Assembly (NCBI RefSeq): GCF_020097815.1
Contig: NZ_CP083663.1
Location: 2,418,001-2,482,000 of the forward strand
Source of the DNA: Haloprofundus salinisoli
GTDB lineage: Archaea > Halobacteriota > Halobacteria > Halobacteriales > Haloferacaceae
Direction: 5' to 3'
Length of the DNA: 64,000 nt
Shown here: piece by piece, positions 50,958 through 59,364 of the stretch
Layout of the letters: each line of letters starts with the position of its first letter
Position numbering within the stretch: the first letter of the stretch is position 1
Translations under genes and position numbers: made by a program
Notes under the pieces: generated by a model
The model's database searches: none
What the model was told of the DNA's origin: nothing
Seen by the model: only the letters and a program-made list of their open reading frames with translations

Positions 50958-53183
50958 TCAGTCGACGATCTCGAACGACGCCTCGTCGTCGCCGACGGAG
51001 ATTCGATAGTCGCCCGATTCGACGACGTGGCCCTCGCCGGGTTTGTAGAAGCCGAACTCGGTCGCCGGAATCGACACCGCGAGCGTCTCCGACTCGCCGG
51101 GGTCGACCGACACCTGCCCGAAACCGACCAACCAACGTTCCGGGCGGACGCGCGAGCTCACAGCCTGGTTGCCGTAGACGTGGACAGTCTCGGTGCCCGG
51201 CCGGTCGCCGGTGTTCGAGACGGTCACCGTGACGTCGAGTTCGTCTCCCTCCCCGAGTTCGTCGCGTTCGACGGCGACGCCGTCGTACTCGAACGTCGTG
51301 TAGCTCAGGCCGTGACCGAACTCGTACAGCGGCGCGTACGACGGCGGGTGCTCGTCGTCGCCGATGGGCCGCGGGTGCGCGAGGTGGTCGTGGTGCTGCG
51401 GCAGGTCGCCCGCCGACCGCGGCACCGAGATGGGGAGCCGTCCCCGCGGGTCGCTCTCGCCGAACAGCGTCTCGGCGACGGCGCGGCCGCCCTCGGTACC
51501 GGGGTAGTAGGCCATCAGGAGGCCCGACGCGTTTCGGTGTAGCCAATCGACGGCAAGCGGGCGGCCGGCGACGAGCACGCCGACGACCGGCGTACCGGTC
51601 TCGTGAACCCGGCGGGCGAGTTCGCGCTGGGCCTCCGACAGTCCGAGCTCCGAGCGGGTGGGCCACTCGCCCGTCGGGACGCCCGCCTGTTCGGCGGGGC
51701 CGAACTCGTGGAGGTACCAGCCCTCGCCGAGCGCCAGTACGGCCACGTCCGCCTCTGCGGCCTTCTCGGCGGCGGTGTCCAAATCGAGCGTCTCGTTGAG
51801 TGTCGCGCCCTGTTCGTAGGTGATGCTCGCGTCGCTCTCACTCCGCTCCGCGTGACTCCGAAGCGCCTCCAGAATCGTCTCGCCCGCGGCGACGTCGGCG
51901 TCGAGGACGCTCCACCCACCGAGTTGGTGGACGATGTCGTCGGCGTTCGGCCCACCGACGAACACGTCCTCGTCGCCCGACAGCGGGAGGATGCCGTCGT
52001 TTTCGAGCAGGGTCATGCTGGCGCGGGCGGCCTCGCGCGCCACCTCGCGGTGGTCGTCGGTACCGACCCTCTCGCTCGCCTCGTCGGCGTCGACGTACGG
52101 GTCTTCGAACAGTCCGAGTTCGAACTTGCGTTCGAGCACTCGGCGGACGCTCGCGTCCAGCGTCTCCTCGTCGAGTTCGCCGCGTTCGGCTAAGTCGACG
52201 AGGTTCTCGGCGTGTTCGACGCTGCCGACGGAGGCGACGTCGAGGCCGGCGGCGTGCGCCTGCCGGACGGCGTCGCGCTGGTCTCTCGCCGTCCGGTGGT
52301 CGTCCGCGAGCTGTCGGACGCCGTTCCAGTCGGAGACGACGTGGCCGTCGAACCCCAGCTCCTCGCGGAGCAGGTCGGTGAGGACGGTTCGAGAGCTGTG
52401 GGAGGGCTCGCCGTCGACGGAGTTGTAACTCGGCATCACGGAGTCGACGCCCGCCGCGAGTGCGTCCTCGAACGGCCGGACGAACGTGTTCCGAAGCTTG
52501 TACTCGGAGACATCGACGGGCGAGGCGTCCTCGCCGCGCTCGGGTTCGCTGTACGCCGGGAAGTGCTTCGCCGTGGCGAGAACCGGTTCGTCGCTCCCTC
52601 GGTAGCCGCGAATCTTCGCCGCGGCCATCTTCGCGCAGAGCAGCGGGCTCTCGCCGAACGTCTCGAAGGTTCGCCCCCATCGGGGGTCGCGCCCCACGTC
52701 GCAGGTCGGCGAGTAGTTCTGGTGCGCGCCGGTTCGGCGCATCTCCCTCGCAGTGAGTTGGGCGCTCTCCTCGACCAGTTCTGGGTCCCACGTCGCCGCC
52801 GCGCCGAGACCGTTCGGAAAGACGGTGGTGTCGGCGACGTAGGCGTGGCCGTGGACGGCGTCGACGTTGAACAGGAGCGGGATGCCGAGTCGCGTCTCCT
52901 CGCGGGCGATGCGCTGGAGGTCGTTGGCTATCTCGGCGGCTTCGGTCGGGTCCGTCGCCAGCGGGGCGGCCCAGCCGAACGGCGCGGCGACGCCGAGGTG
53001 ATGGTCGCGGACCGCGTCGGCGACGTCCTCGAACGTCTGTTCGGCGCGGAGGTGGCCGCCCCACGTCCCGACGAGCTGTCCGGCCTTCTCTTCGAGCGTC
53101 ATCCGGTCCAGCAGGTCCGAGACGCGTTCGTCGGTGTCGAGGTCCGGTCGGCGATACGGCGGCGTCCCGTCGTCGTCGCTCAT
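50958..53183 (-). CDS. Glycoside hydrolase family 3 enzyme (beta-glucosidase type)
   Basis: A 741-residue GH3 hydrolase. The (alpha/beta)8 domain contains the nucleophile motif GFDGHVVSDWNGVRQL, and ATAKHFPAYSEPERG; the second alpha/beta domain starts near ILPLSGDEDVFVGGPNADD, and an FnIII-like C-terminal domain contains GHGLSYTTFEYDG. No signal peptide is evident. Substrate is probably a beta-glucoside or xyloside; exact activity unknown. No sugar transporter is adjacent. ATG 53183 fits the acidic N-terminus. Confidence 0.92.
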   Translation of the reverse strand: MSDDDGTPPYRRPDLDTDERVSDLLDRMTLEEKAGQLVGTWGGHLRAEQTFEDVADAVRDHHLGVAAPFGWAAPLATDPTEAAEIANDLQRIAREETRLGIPLLFNVDAVHGHAYVADTTVFPNGLGAAATWDPELVEESAQLTAREMRRTGAHQNYSPTCDVGRDPRWGRTFETFGESPLLCAKMAAAKIRGYRGSDEPVLATAKHFPAYSEPERGEDASPVDVSEYKLRNTFVRPFEDALAAGVDSVMPSYNSVDGEPSHSSRTVLTDLLREELGFDGHVVSDWNGVRQLADDHRTARDQRDAVRQAHAAGLDVASVGSVEHAENLVDLAERGELDEETLDASVRRVLERKFELGLFEDPYVDADEASERVGTDDHREVAREAARASMTLLENDGILPLSGDEDVFVGGPNADDIVHQLGGWSVLDADVAAGETILEALRSHAERSESDASITYEQGATLNETLDLDTAAEKAAEADVAVLALGEGWYLHEFGPAEQAGVPTGEWPTRSELGLSEAQRELARRVHETGTPVVGVLVAGRPLAVDWLHRNASGLLMAYYPGTEGGRAVAETLFGESDPRGRLPISVPRSAGDLPQHHDHLAHPRPIGDDEHPPSYAPLYEFGHGLSYTTFEYDGVAVERDELGEGDELDVTVTVSNTGDRPGTETVHVYGNQAVSSRVRPERWLVGFGQVSVDPGESETLAVSIPATEFGFYKPGEGHVVESGDYRISVGDDEASFEIVD

Positions 53184-53271
53184 GGGTGACAGTAACGAGA
53201 AGAGCGTGAAGAGCGTTTAGGCGTCGGTGACCCGGAAGCGACTCGGGGAGAGATGGGCGGTCGGGCGGTCG

Positions 53272-54228
53272 TTACGGGTCGACCCGCGCCAGCCACAGAC
53301 CGGGGTCGTCGAGTTCCTCGTCGGTCGGCAGGTTCTCCGGTTTCTCCCAGACTTTGCTGGCGGCGGCGACGCCGCGGACCTCGGCGACGGACTCGAAGAA
53401 GCGCGCGCCGCGCTCGTACTGACGGCGCTTGAGGCCGAGGCCGAGGAGGCGTCGTGCGAGTTGCGCGAGCGGACCGCCGCCGCGACGGCGGGCGTCGAGT
53501 TTTCGTCGCAGGTCCTCGTAGTCGTCGTCGAACGCGCGGTCCATCAGCAGTTCCGCGTACCCCTCGACGGCCGTCATCGCGTTGTCGAGTTCGCGGAACG
53601 CCTCGCGGTCGATGCTGCCTTCGGTGAGCGCGTCGACGCCGCGCTCCATCCGCGATTCGAGGTGGCCCGAGAGCCACGGGGCCGCGCCGAACTCCGCGGC
53701 GTGCGACACTTCGTGGAACGCGATCCAGCGGCGGAAACGGGGGTAGTCGACGTTCAACTGGTCGGCGACCTTCCGGATGTTGGGGTGGACGAAGTAGAGG
53801 CCGTGGTCGTCGTCGCCTTCGGCGAGGAGGAGCGGGTCGTACTGGCCGAGGACGTTGCTGCCGAGAAACGAGAGCATGAACGCCATCGTCCCCGTGTTGA
53901 TGGTGCGAGCGACGCCGGGGAAGATTCCGTCGGCGCGCTCTTCGAGCGGGCGCATCACGCGCTCGAACGTGCGGATGTTCGCGTCGATCCAGTGGTGGCG
54001 GTTCTGGACTTCGATGGCCTCCGGCAGGTCGAACTCGACATCGCCGACCGTTCGGAGGCGGCTTCGGGCGTCGCGCACGTCGTCGGCGTAGCCCGCCCGT
54101 TCCTCCGACGAGAGGTCGAGACTGCCGGGTTCGGTGGCGGCTTTCGCGGCGTCTGCGACCGCATCCCAGTCGATGACGCCCGTCCCGGACGCACCCGCGA
54201 CGGCCCGGACGCTACGATAGAGATTCAT
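53272..54228 (-). CDS. DUF2342-type zinc-dependent protease-like protein
   Basis: A 318-residue protein with an HExxH motif in RRWIAFHEVSHAAEFGAAPW and ALTEGSIDREAFRELDNAMTAVEGYAELLMD, the pattern of the DUF2342 family, sometimes annotated as F420-associated or actinobacterial-type hydrolases (TIGR03624/03883-like). The motif suggests zinc binding; activity is inferred. An Arg-rich segment (KLDARRRGGGPLAQLARRLLG) sits between the metal site and the C-terminus. No F420 genes are adjacent. Confidence 0.8.
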   Translation of the reverse strand: MNLYRSVRAVAGASGTGVIDWDAVADAAKAATEPGSLDLSSEERAGYADDVRDARSRLRTVGDVEFDLPEAIEVQNRHHWIDANIRTFERVMRPLEERADGIFPGVARTINTGTMAFMLSFLGSNVLGQYDPLLLAEGDDDHGLYFVHPNIRKVADQLNVDYPRFRRWIAFHEVSHAAEFGAAPWLSGHLESRMERGVDALTEGSIDREAFRELDNAMTAVEGYAELLMDRAFDDDYEDLRRKLDARRRGGGPLAQLARRLLGLGLKRRQYERGARFFESVAEVRGVAAASKVWEKPENLPTDEELDDPGLWLARVDP

Positions 54229-54314
54229 ACGGGTACTCTGTGCGCACGGCAGAAAACGCTTCGTGTGATGGTGTCGCGCCGGCGGCGGTCGCCGACGCGG
54301 CGACCCGCGCGGGC

Positions 54315-54752
54315 TTACGCTTCGCCACTGAGTTCGTCGAGTTCTTCGAGTTCGTCGAATCCGGCGTCGTCACCCATCAGGCTCTTGGCGGCCGCCGCGA
54401 TGACGGCGACCAACACGAGCGCGAGGAGTAGCTTTCCGCCGTTGCCGCCGGAGTCGCTCGCATCTTCGTCTGCGTCCTCGGTAGCTTCCGACGTCGTCTC
54501 GCCGCGCGCCTTGCGCTCGCGGCTCTCCACGTCGGCGGCCGTCTCTATCTGGTCGACTCCGTCGCTGGTGCCGCCGTCGCCCGTGGCCCGCCCGCGTTTG
54601 CCGAGCAGTTTCGAGACTGTCCCCTTCGTGTCGATCGCCTCGCTCTGTTCGTCGGCGTCGCCTTCCTTGCCGGCGAACATCGGGCCGGTGTTGGTGGGAC
54701 TGAAGCTGAATCCGTCGTGCAGGTGAATCTCGAGTAGTGTGAAATCTCCCAT
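54315..54752 (-). CDS. Tail-anchored acidic protein
   Basis: A 145-residue protein: MGDFTLLEIHLHDGFSFSPT begins a short folded part; the middle (residues 40-110) is acidic, Glu/Asp/Thr-rich and probably disordered; one hydrophobic helix (LLLALVLVAVIAAAAKSL) near residues 113-130 is followed by a short acidic tail. It looks tail-anchored to the membrane. No family recognised. ATG 54752 is chosen over an upstream ATG at 54830. Confidence 0.65.
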   Translation of the reverse strand: MGDFTLLEIHLHDGFSFSPTNTGPMFAGKEGDADEQSEAIDTKGTVSKLLGKRGRATGDGGTSDGVDQIETAADVESRERKARGETTSEATEDADEDASDSGGNGGKLLLALVLVAVIAAAAKSLMGDDAGFDELEELDELSGEA

Positions 54753-54865
54753 AGCTGTAGATAATCCGACGAGGACGAACTTAGACGTTGTGGCGGGCGA
54801 GAGCGGCCACACGGAAACGAAGGCGCACACGTCGCGTTCGTGCCCGCCGTGTGTGACCGACAGGC

Positions 54866-54985
54866 TTGGAGCGCGGCCGACGACAGTTCTTAGACGCTCT
54901 GCTCACCACCCCCAGCCCCTTCGGCTACGAGACGTGCGGTCAGCGCGTCTGGGTCGACTACGTCGGCGAGTTCGCCGACGATATC
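54866..54985 (+). pseudogene. N-terminal fragment of an M42-type aminopeptidase
   Basis: Reading RRQFLDALLTTPSPFGYETCG, QRVWVDYVGEFADDI, which is the usual beginning of M42 (FrvX-like) peptidases of haloarchaea (helical start followed by the TPSPxGYE motif). The metal-binding domains are missing; the frame runs on into a promoter region without family likeness. Truncated remnant. Confidence 0.6.
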
Positions 54986-55275
54986 CGGCGGAAAATATTC
55001 AACGGCGAACACAGAAAACTTATTAGTCGAACGGACAACAGGGAGATGTTACGCACCTCGGTGCTGACACTCGGCCCTCCACGTCGGCACCTTTTGACTC
55101 GACGACGACTCGGTGAGCCGGCCGTGTCGCGGGCAGAGAAATCAGGAACCCATGACGAAACGCACTCGCCGGGGAACTCAACGTCGTGTACTTGGTCTGC
55201 AGTCGAGGAGAGTCGTCACGCATCTCGGCTCAGCCCGACTCCCTCGTGTGTGACGACCTCACACCGTCTGCGGCC

Positions 55276-55297
55276 GAAAGACAATCGTTAAAAGTCG
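55276..55297 (+). promoter_or_regulatory. Promoter element of rpl11 shared with the 60.7-kb zinc gene
   Basis: A 22-nt block containing AATCGTTAAAAGTCG, 19 nt before the rpl11 ATG. The identical 22 nt, at the same spacing, precedes the zinc micro-protein at 60715. It includes the TATA-like TTAAAAG. Confidence 0.7.
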
Positions 55298-55316
55298 TCG
55301 CCGGAATACTCCGAAC

Positions 55317-55805
55317 ATGGCTGGAACTATCGAAGTGCTCGTCCCCGGCGGGCAGGCCAACCCCGGTCCGCCGCTCGGCCCGGAACTCGGCCCGACGCCG
55401 GTGGACGTGCAGGCCGTCGTACAGGAGATTAACGAACAGACCGACGCGTTCGACGGCATGGAAGTCCCCGTCACCGTCGACTACGAGGACGACGGCTCGT
55501 TCGAAATCTCCGTCGGTGTGCCGCCGACTACGGCGCTCATCAAAGACGAGGCGGGCTTCGAGACCGGCAGCGGAACTCCGCAGTCGGAGTTCGTCGCCGA
55601 CCTCTCGGTCGAGCAGGTCAAGAAGATCGCCGAACAGAAGAGTTCGGACCTGCTCGCCTACGACGTGAAAAACGCCGCCAAGGAAGTCGGCGGCACCTGC
55701 GTCACCCTCGGCGTCACTATCGAGGGCGAGAACGCCCGCACGTTCAAACAGCGCGTCGACGACGGCGAGTACGACGACGTGCTCGCCGACGAAGCGACGG
55801 CGTAG
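55317..55805 (+). CDS. rpl11: 50S ribosomal protein L11
   Basis: A 162-residue L11. Start AGTIEVLVPGGQANPGPPLGPELGPTPVDVQAVVQEIN is the N-terminal domain; C-terminal domain with LLAYDVKNAAKEVGGTCVTLGV contacts the GTPase centre rRNA. It has its own promoter and is separated by about 1.4 kb from the L1-L10-L12 operon, with two other genes between. Confidence 0.97.
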   Translation: MAGTIEVLVPGGQANPGPPLGPELGPTPVDVQAVVQEINEQTDAFDGMEVPVTVDYEDDGSFEISVGVPPTTALIKDEAGFETGSGTPQSEFVADLSVEQVKKIAEQKSSDLLAYDVKNAAKEVGGTCVTLGVTIEGENARTFKQRVDDGEYDDVLADEATA

Positions 55806-55832
55806 TTCCACTTCACGCCCTTTTCGCGGAGC

Positions 55833-56561
55833 TTAGAGGAAGAGCAACAGCGTCGCGTAACCCGCCGCACCGACGAGAAACGCCGCGAAGTTGCTCTGCT
55901 GGTGTTCGGGAACTTCCTCCTTGATGACGTTGAGGACGACGCCGCCGGCGAGGAAGGCGAAAAGTAACGCGAGGTCGACCTCCGAGAGGGAGACGAGTTC
56001 GCCGAGCGTCCACCCGCCGAGCACCGCCCCGGCGAGGAGCCACCGACCGTGGCGGTGGTACGGCCGCTCGTGGAGGCGTCGAAAGCCCGCGTCGGTCACG
56101 AAGAAGTGAAAGCCCATCGCGAAGAAGAAGAACAGCAGGTTCCAGAGGCCGGCGTCGATGCGGTGGACGAGCAGGTAGCCGATAATGGTGTTGTAGAGGC
56201 CGAAGGAGGTGATGTGAACCCAGAACACCCAGTCGCCCTCGTCGTCGTCTTCGTCCGCCTTGGGTCGCGGTCGCTGCGCGAGGCGTTCGAGGCCGTAGAA
56301 GGTGGCGAAGCCACCGAGTGCGACGAGGTAGGCGTGGTGTTCGAGGAAGGGGAGGAGTCCGAGATTCGACTCGTGCAGCGTCTCCTGTTCGGCGCTCAGC
56401 TCCGGGAGGACGTGGACGAACACGTACGCGAGCGACGCGCCGCCGGCGAACGAGATCCAGACTCGACGAGAGACGAGCGCGGTGGCGCGAAGTCGGTCGG
56501 CTTCAAGATGGACGACTGCGAGGCCGACTGCCAAAACGAGCGTCCACGGCGACGAGAGCAT
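55833..56561 (-). CDS. ZIP-like multi-pass membrane protein
   Basis: A 242-residue membrane protein of about seven helices. A His-rich cytoplasmic loop (ARPRPKADEDDDEGD) and membrane-embedded HVLPELSAEQETLHESN, VFWVHITSFGLYN and VVLNVIKEEVPEHQQSN are reminiscent of the ZIP metal-transporter fold (HVLPEL, and E/H in a late helix), but key ZIP helix-IV motif HN-x-x-E is not clear. Metal transport is a guess. Lies tail to tail with rpl11. Confidence 0.55.
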   Translation of the reverse strand: MLSSPWTLVLAVGLAVVHLEADRLRATALVSRRVWISFAGGASLAYVFVHVLPELSAEQETLHESNLGLLPFLEHHAYLVALGGFATFYGLERLAQRPRPKADEDDDEGDWVFWVHITSFGLYNTIIGYLLVHRIDAGLWNLLFFFFAMGFHFFVTDAGFRRLHERPYHRHGRWLLAGAVLGGWTLGELVSLSEVDLALLFAFLAGGVVLNVIKEEVPEHQQSNFAAFLVGAAGYATLLLFL

Positions 56562-56627
56562 CTGGTAACAGAGGGGAGGCTAGCCGGAAAGGCACGATGC
56601 TTGTCTGTAACTGTGCCTTTTCGGTCG

Positions 56628-56891
56628 CTACGCCGAGTTCCCGGTCGCCAACCCGCGAAGCGCCCGCGCAATCTGGTCGAGCGTCTCCGCCTGCCCGGTG
56701 ATACCGTGACGGGTGGCGAGGTAGTTCGGACGGTTGTAGCCGACGTGTACCGCGCCGACGGCGAGAAGGCGGAGACAGTTTCGGCGGTCGAACCGGACGC
56801 CGCGCGCCGACTCCGTGTCGACAGCCTCCGTGTCGGCAGCGTCTTCGGTGGTCGCGGTGCGTTCGCTCGTCGATGGGTCGTCGCGGGTCAT
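56628..56891 (-). CDS. Short protein with Tat-like segment
   Basis: An 87-residue frame: acidic N-terminus (about 30 residues), then RFDRRNCLRLLAVGAVHVGY, which resembles a twin-arginine signal, and a soluble tail ATRHGITGQAETLDQIARAL. There is no mature domain of normal size, so this may be a truncated exported protein, a short regulator, or a spurious frame. Confidence 0.35.
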   Translation of the reverse strand: MTRDDPSTSERTATTEDAADTEAVDTESARGVRFDRRNCLRLLAVGAVHVGYNRPNYLATRHGITGQAETLDQIARALRGLATGNSA

Positions 56892-57073
56892 CGTACGGAA
56901 CCGTACGGCGATGAAGAGAATGAAAAACGGGTAAAAACGCTCAGGACCGCCATATTCTCCCTTTTAGCGGAGTATGGGACAGCACCGAGTGTCTCCAGAC
57001 GGATATCGCGGGCCGGCGCGAACGCCCGTTATCGACTGCGAACAACTCACACATGGCGACTCCCGCTTCGACG

Positions 57074-57081
57074 CTTTTAAG
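57074..57081 (+). promoter_or_regulatory. TATA box of rpl1-rpl10-rpl12
   Basis: CTTTTAAG; the expected start, about 25 nt downstream, falls at the first base of the leader hairpin. Confidence 0.6.
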
Positions 57082-57102
57082 TCCGCGATGACCCTCGTTC
57101 CG

Positions 57103-57159
57103 GTGAGACAGGCAGACGCCTGTTTCACTGACCCGTAGGAGCAGTTCCTGCGTACTACG
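57103..57159 (+). promoter_or_regulatory. L1 operon leader with two hairpins (probable L1 autoregulation site)
   Basis: Hairpin 1 (57103-57128) pairs GTGAGACAGGC with GCCTGTTTCAC around AGAC (one G-T wobble). Hairpin 2 (57134-57159) has an outer stem CGTAG/CTACG and inner stem GCAG/CTGC separated by an asymmetric internal loop, the layout of L1-binding sites. Hairpin 2 abuts the Shine-Dalgarno GGAGGTG (57159-57165), so L1 binding would block initiation. L1 autoregulation through an rRNA-like mRNA site is known in archaea; the assignment here is inference. Confidence 0.6.
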
Positions 57160-57169
57160 GAGGTGAATA

Positions 57170-57811
57170 ATGGCAGACGACTCTATCGTACAAGCGGTCT
57201 CTCGCGCGCTCGACGAGGCACCGGCTCGCAACTTCAGCGAGACGGTCGACCTCGCCGTTAACCTGCGCGACCTAGACCTCAACGACCCATCGAATCGTGT
57301 CGACGAGAGTATCGTCCTTCCGTCCGGAACCGGCCAGGACACCCAGATTGTGGTGTTCGCCACGGGAGAGACGGCACTCCGCGCCGAGGACGTCGCAGAC
57401 GACGTCCTCGACGGAGATGACCTCGAAGAACTCGGTGACGACTCCGACGCCGCCAAGGACCTGGCGGACGAAACGGACTTCTTCGTCGCCGAAGCAAACA
57501 TGATGCAGGACATCGGTCGCTACCTCGGTACCGTGCTCGGTCCCCGAGGGAAGATGCCGACGCCGCTGCAGCCGGACGACGACGTCGTCGAAGTTGTCAA
57601 CCGGATGAAGAACACAGTGCAGCTTCGAAGCCGCGACCGGCGCACGTTCCACACGCGCGTCGGCGCGGACTCCATGTCCGCCGACGAAATCGCGGACAAC
57701 ATCGACGTCATCGTGCGTCGTCTCGAAGCCGACCTCGAGAAAGGCCCGCTCAACATCGACAGCATCTACGTGAAGACCACCATGGGGCCCTCCGTGGAGG
57801 TGGCCGGATGA
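57170..57811 (+). CDS. rpl1: 50S ribosomal protein L1
   Basis: A 213-residue L1, the L1-stalk protein and probable autoregulator of this operon. [36 protein letters not shown] and the C-terminal [11 protein letters not shown] are family motifs. Its stop overlaps the rpl10 start by four bases. Confidence 0.97.
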   Translation: MADDSIVQAVSRALDEAPARNFSETVDLAVNLRDLDLNDPSNRVDESIVLPSGTGQDTQIVVFATGETALRAEDVADDVLDGDDLEELGDDSDAAKDLADETDFFVAEANMMQDIGRYLGTVLGPRGKMPTPLQPDDDVVEVVNRMKNTVQLRSRDRRTFHTRVGADSMSADEIADNIDVIVRRLEADLEKGPLNIDSIYVKTTMGPSVEVAG

Positions 57812-58848
57812 GCGAGAGCGAATCCGTCCGCAAGACGGAGACCATCCCGCAGTGGAAGCAGGACGAGGTCGGCGAACTCGTCGACTTCGTCGAGAACTTC
57901 GCGTCGGTCGGTGTCGTCGGCGTCACCGGCATTCCCAGCCGCCAGCTACAGAACATGCGGCGGGAACTCCACGGCAGCGCCAGCGTCCGGATGAGCCGCA
58001 ACACGCTGCTCATCCGCGCCCTCGAGGACGTCGACAGCGGCTTCGAGAAGCTCGTCGACCACGTCGACGGGCAGGTCGCGCTCGTCGGCACGAACGACAA
58101 CCCGTTCGGGCTGTACAAACAGCTCGAAGCGTCGAAGACGCCCGCACCCATCAACGCGGGCGAAGTCGCGCCGAACGACATCGTCATCCCCGAGGGTGAC
58201 ACGGGTGTCGACCCGGGTCCGTTCGTCGGCGAACTCCAGCAGGTGGGCGCGCAAGCGCGCATCATGGACGGCTCCATCAAGGTGACCGAGGACTCCACCG
58301 TCCTCGAAGCCGGCGGGGAGGTCAGCGTCGACCTCGCGAACGTCCTGAGCGAACTCGGCATCGAGCCGAAAGAGGTCGGTCTCGACCTGCGCGCCGTCTA
58401 CTCCGAGGGCACACTGTTCGACCCCGAGGACCTCGACATCGACGTCGACGAGTACCGCGCGGACATCCAGTCCGCCGTCTCGGCGGCGACGAACCTCTCG
58501 GTCAACGCGGTCTATCCGACGACCCAGACCGCCCCGATGCTCATCGCCAAGGCGACGAGCGAGGCGAAGGCCGTCGGTATCAGCGCCGCCATCGCCGAGC
58601 CGGACCTCGTACCGGATCTCGTCACGAAGGCGGACGCACAGCTCCGCGCGCTCGCGGCGCAGATCGACGACGAAGAGGCGCTCCCGGAGGAGCTGCGCGG
58701 CGTGGAAGCGCCCGCGGCACCCGCCGAGGAGTCCGAGGAATCGACTGACGAAGAAGACGCAGACGCCGAACAGGCGGCCGAGGAAGACGCCGGCGACGAC
58801 GACGAAGACGACGACGGCGGCGACGCGCTCGGCGCGATGTTCGGCTGA
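57808..58848 (+). CDS. rpl10: 50S ribosomal protein L10 (P0)
   Basis: A 346-residue P0-type stalk base protein. The L10 domain begins [28 protein letters not shown]; the archaeal insert and helical spine follow; the C-terminus is Ala/Glu/Asp-rich ([20 protein letters not shown]) and ends [12 protein letters not shown], the stalk-type factor-binding tail also seen in L12. Confidence 0.97.
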   Translation: MSESESVRKTETIPQWKQDEVGELVDFVENFASVGVVGVTGIPSRQLQNMRRELHGSASVRMSRNTLLIRALEDVDSGFEKLVDHVDGQVALVGTNDNPFGLYKQLEASKTPAPINAGEVAPNDIVIPEGDTGVDPGPFVGELQQVGAQARIMDGSIKVTEDSTVLEAGGEVSVDLANVLSELGIEPKEVGLDLRAVYSEGTLFDPEDLDIDVDEYRADIQSAVSAATNLSVNAVYPTTQTAPMLIAKATSEAKAVGISAAIAEPDLVPDLVTKADAQLRALAAQIDDEEALPEELRGVEAPAAPAEESEESTDEEDADAEQAAEEDAGDDDEDDDGGDALGAMFG

Positions 58849-58872
58849 TCAACACCAACGGAGAATACAACA

Positions 58873-59205
58873 ATGGAATACGTTTACGCAGCTCTCATCC
58901 TGAACGAAACGGACGAAGAAATCAACGAGGACAACGTCACCGCGGTGCTCGAAGCCGCCGGCGTCGATGTCGAGGAATCCCGCGTCAAGGCGCTCGTCGC
59001 CGCGCTGGAGGACGTCGACATCGAAGAGGCCATCGAGACGGCCGCTGCGGCACCCGCCGCCGCGCCCGCCGGTGGCTCCGCCGACACCGAGGAACTCGAC
59101 ACCGTCGACGAGGACGAGGACGAGGCCGAGGAAGCCGAAGCCGAAGAGGAAGACGAAGAAGACGAAGAGGCCTCCGGCGAGGGTCTCGGCAACCTGTTCG
59201 GTTAA
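58873..59205 (+). CDS. rpl12: 50S ribosomal protein L12 (P1)
   Basis: A 110-residue archaeal L12. N-terminal dimerisation domain [20 protein letters not shown]...[20 protein letters not shown]; Ala-rich hinge [11 protein letters not shown]; acidic tail ending [11 protein letters not shown]. Binds translation factors from the ribosomal stalk. Last gene of rpl1-rpl10-rpl12. Confidence 0.97.
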   Translation: MEYVYAALILNETDEEINEDNVTAVLEAAGVDVEESRVKALVAALEDVDIEEAIETAAAAPAAAPAGGSADTEELDTVDEDEDEAEEAEAEEEDEEDEEASGEGLGNLFG

Positions 59206-59257
59206 ACCGGACACGTCAGCCGACTCCGCCGCCTCGTTTCGACGACTACACCCTGCG

Positions 59258-59263
59258 TTTTTT
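59258..59263 (+). terminator. T-tract terminator after rpl12
   Basis: Six T residues after a GC-rich stretch, about 52 nt past the rpl12 stop. Confidence 0.4.
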
Positions 59264-59332
59264 GGACACCCGACCGGTGAGCGACTGCATCGTCGTGCTC
59301 TCCGCGCCGCCGTCCGAGTACCGACGCGACCG

Positions 59333-59338
59333 TTTAAA
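59333..59338 (+). promoter_or_regulatory. TATA box of the TctA-like gene
   Basis: TTTAAA, 26 nt before the ATG at 59365; leaderless arrangement. Confidence 0.55.
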
Positions 59339-59364
59339 TCCGAAGACGCGTCCAACTCGCGGGG

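Larger units (their letters stand above)
54753..55316. other. 564-nt gap with peptidase fragment and L11 promoter
   Basis: It holds the M42 peptidase-like fragment at 54866-54985, an AT-rich patch near 54990-55030 and the rpl11 promoter. No intact gene is seen. Confidence 0.5.
56892..57169. other. Leader and promoter region of the L1 operon
   Basis: No gene. The 3' part holds a TATA-like CTTTTAAG (57074-57081) and two stem-loops before the rpl1 ribosome-binding site. Predicted transcription start is near 57104. Confidence 0.55.

Noticed and set aside
54866-55291. Intact 141-residue gene covering the M42-like start and the L11 promoter
   Set aside because: Only the first ~40 residues resemble a protein family; the rest crosses an AT-rich region and the rpl11 promoter element.
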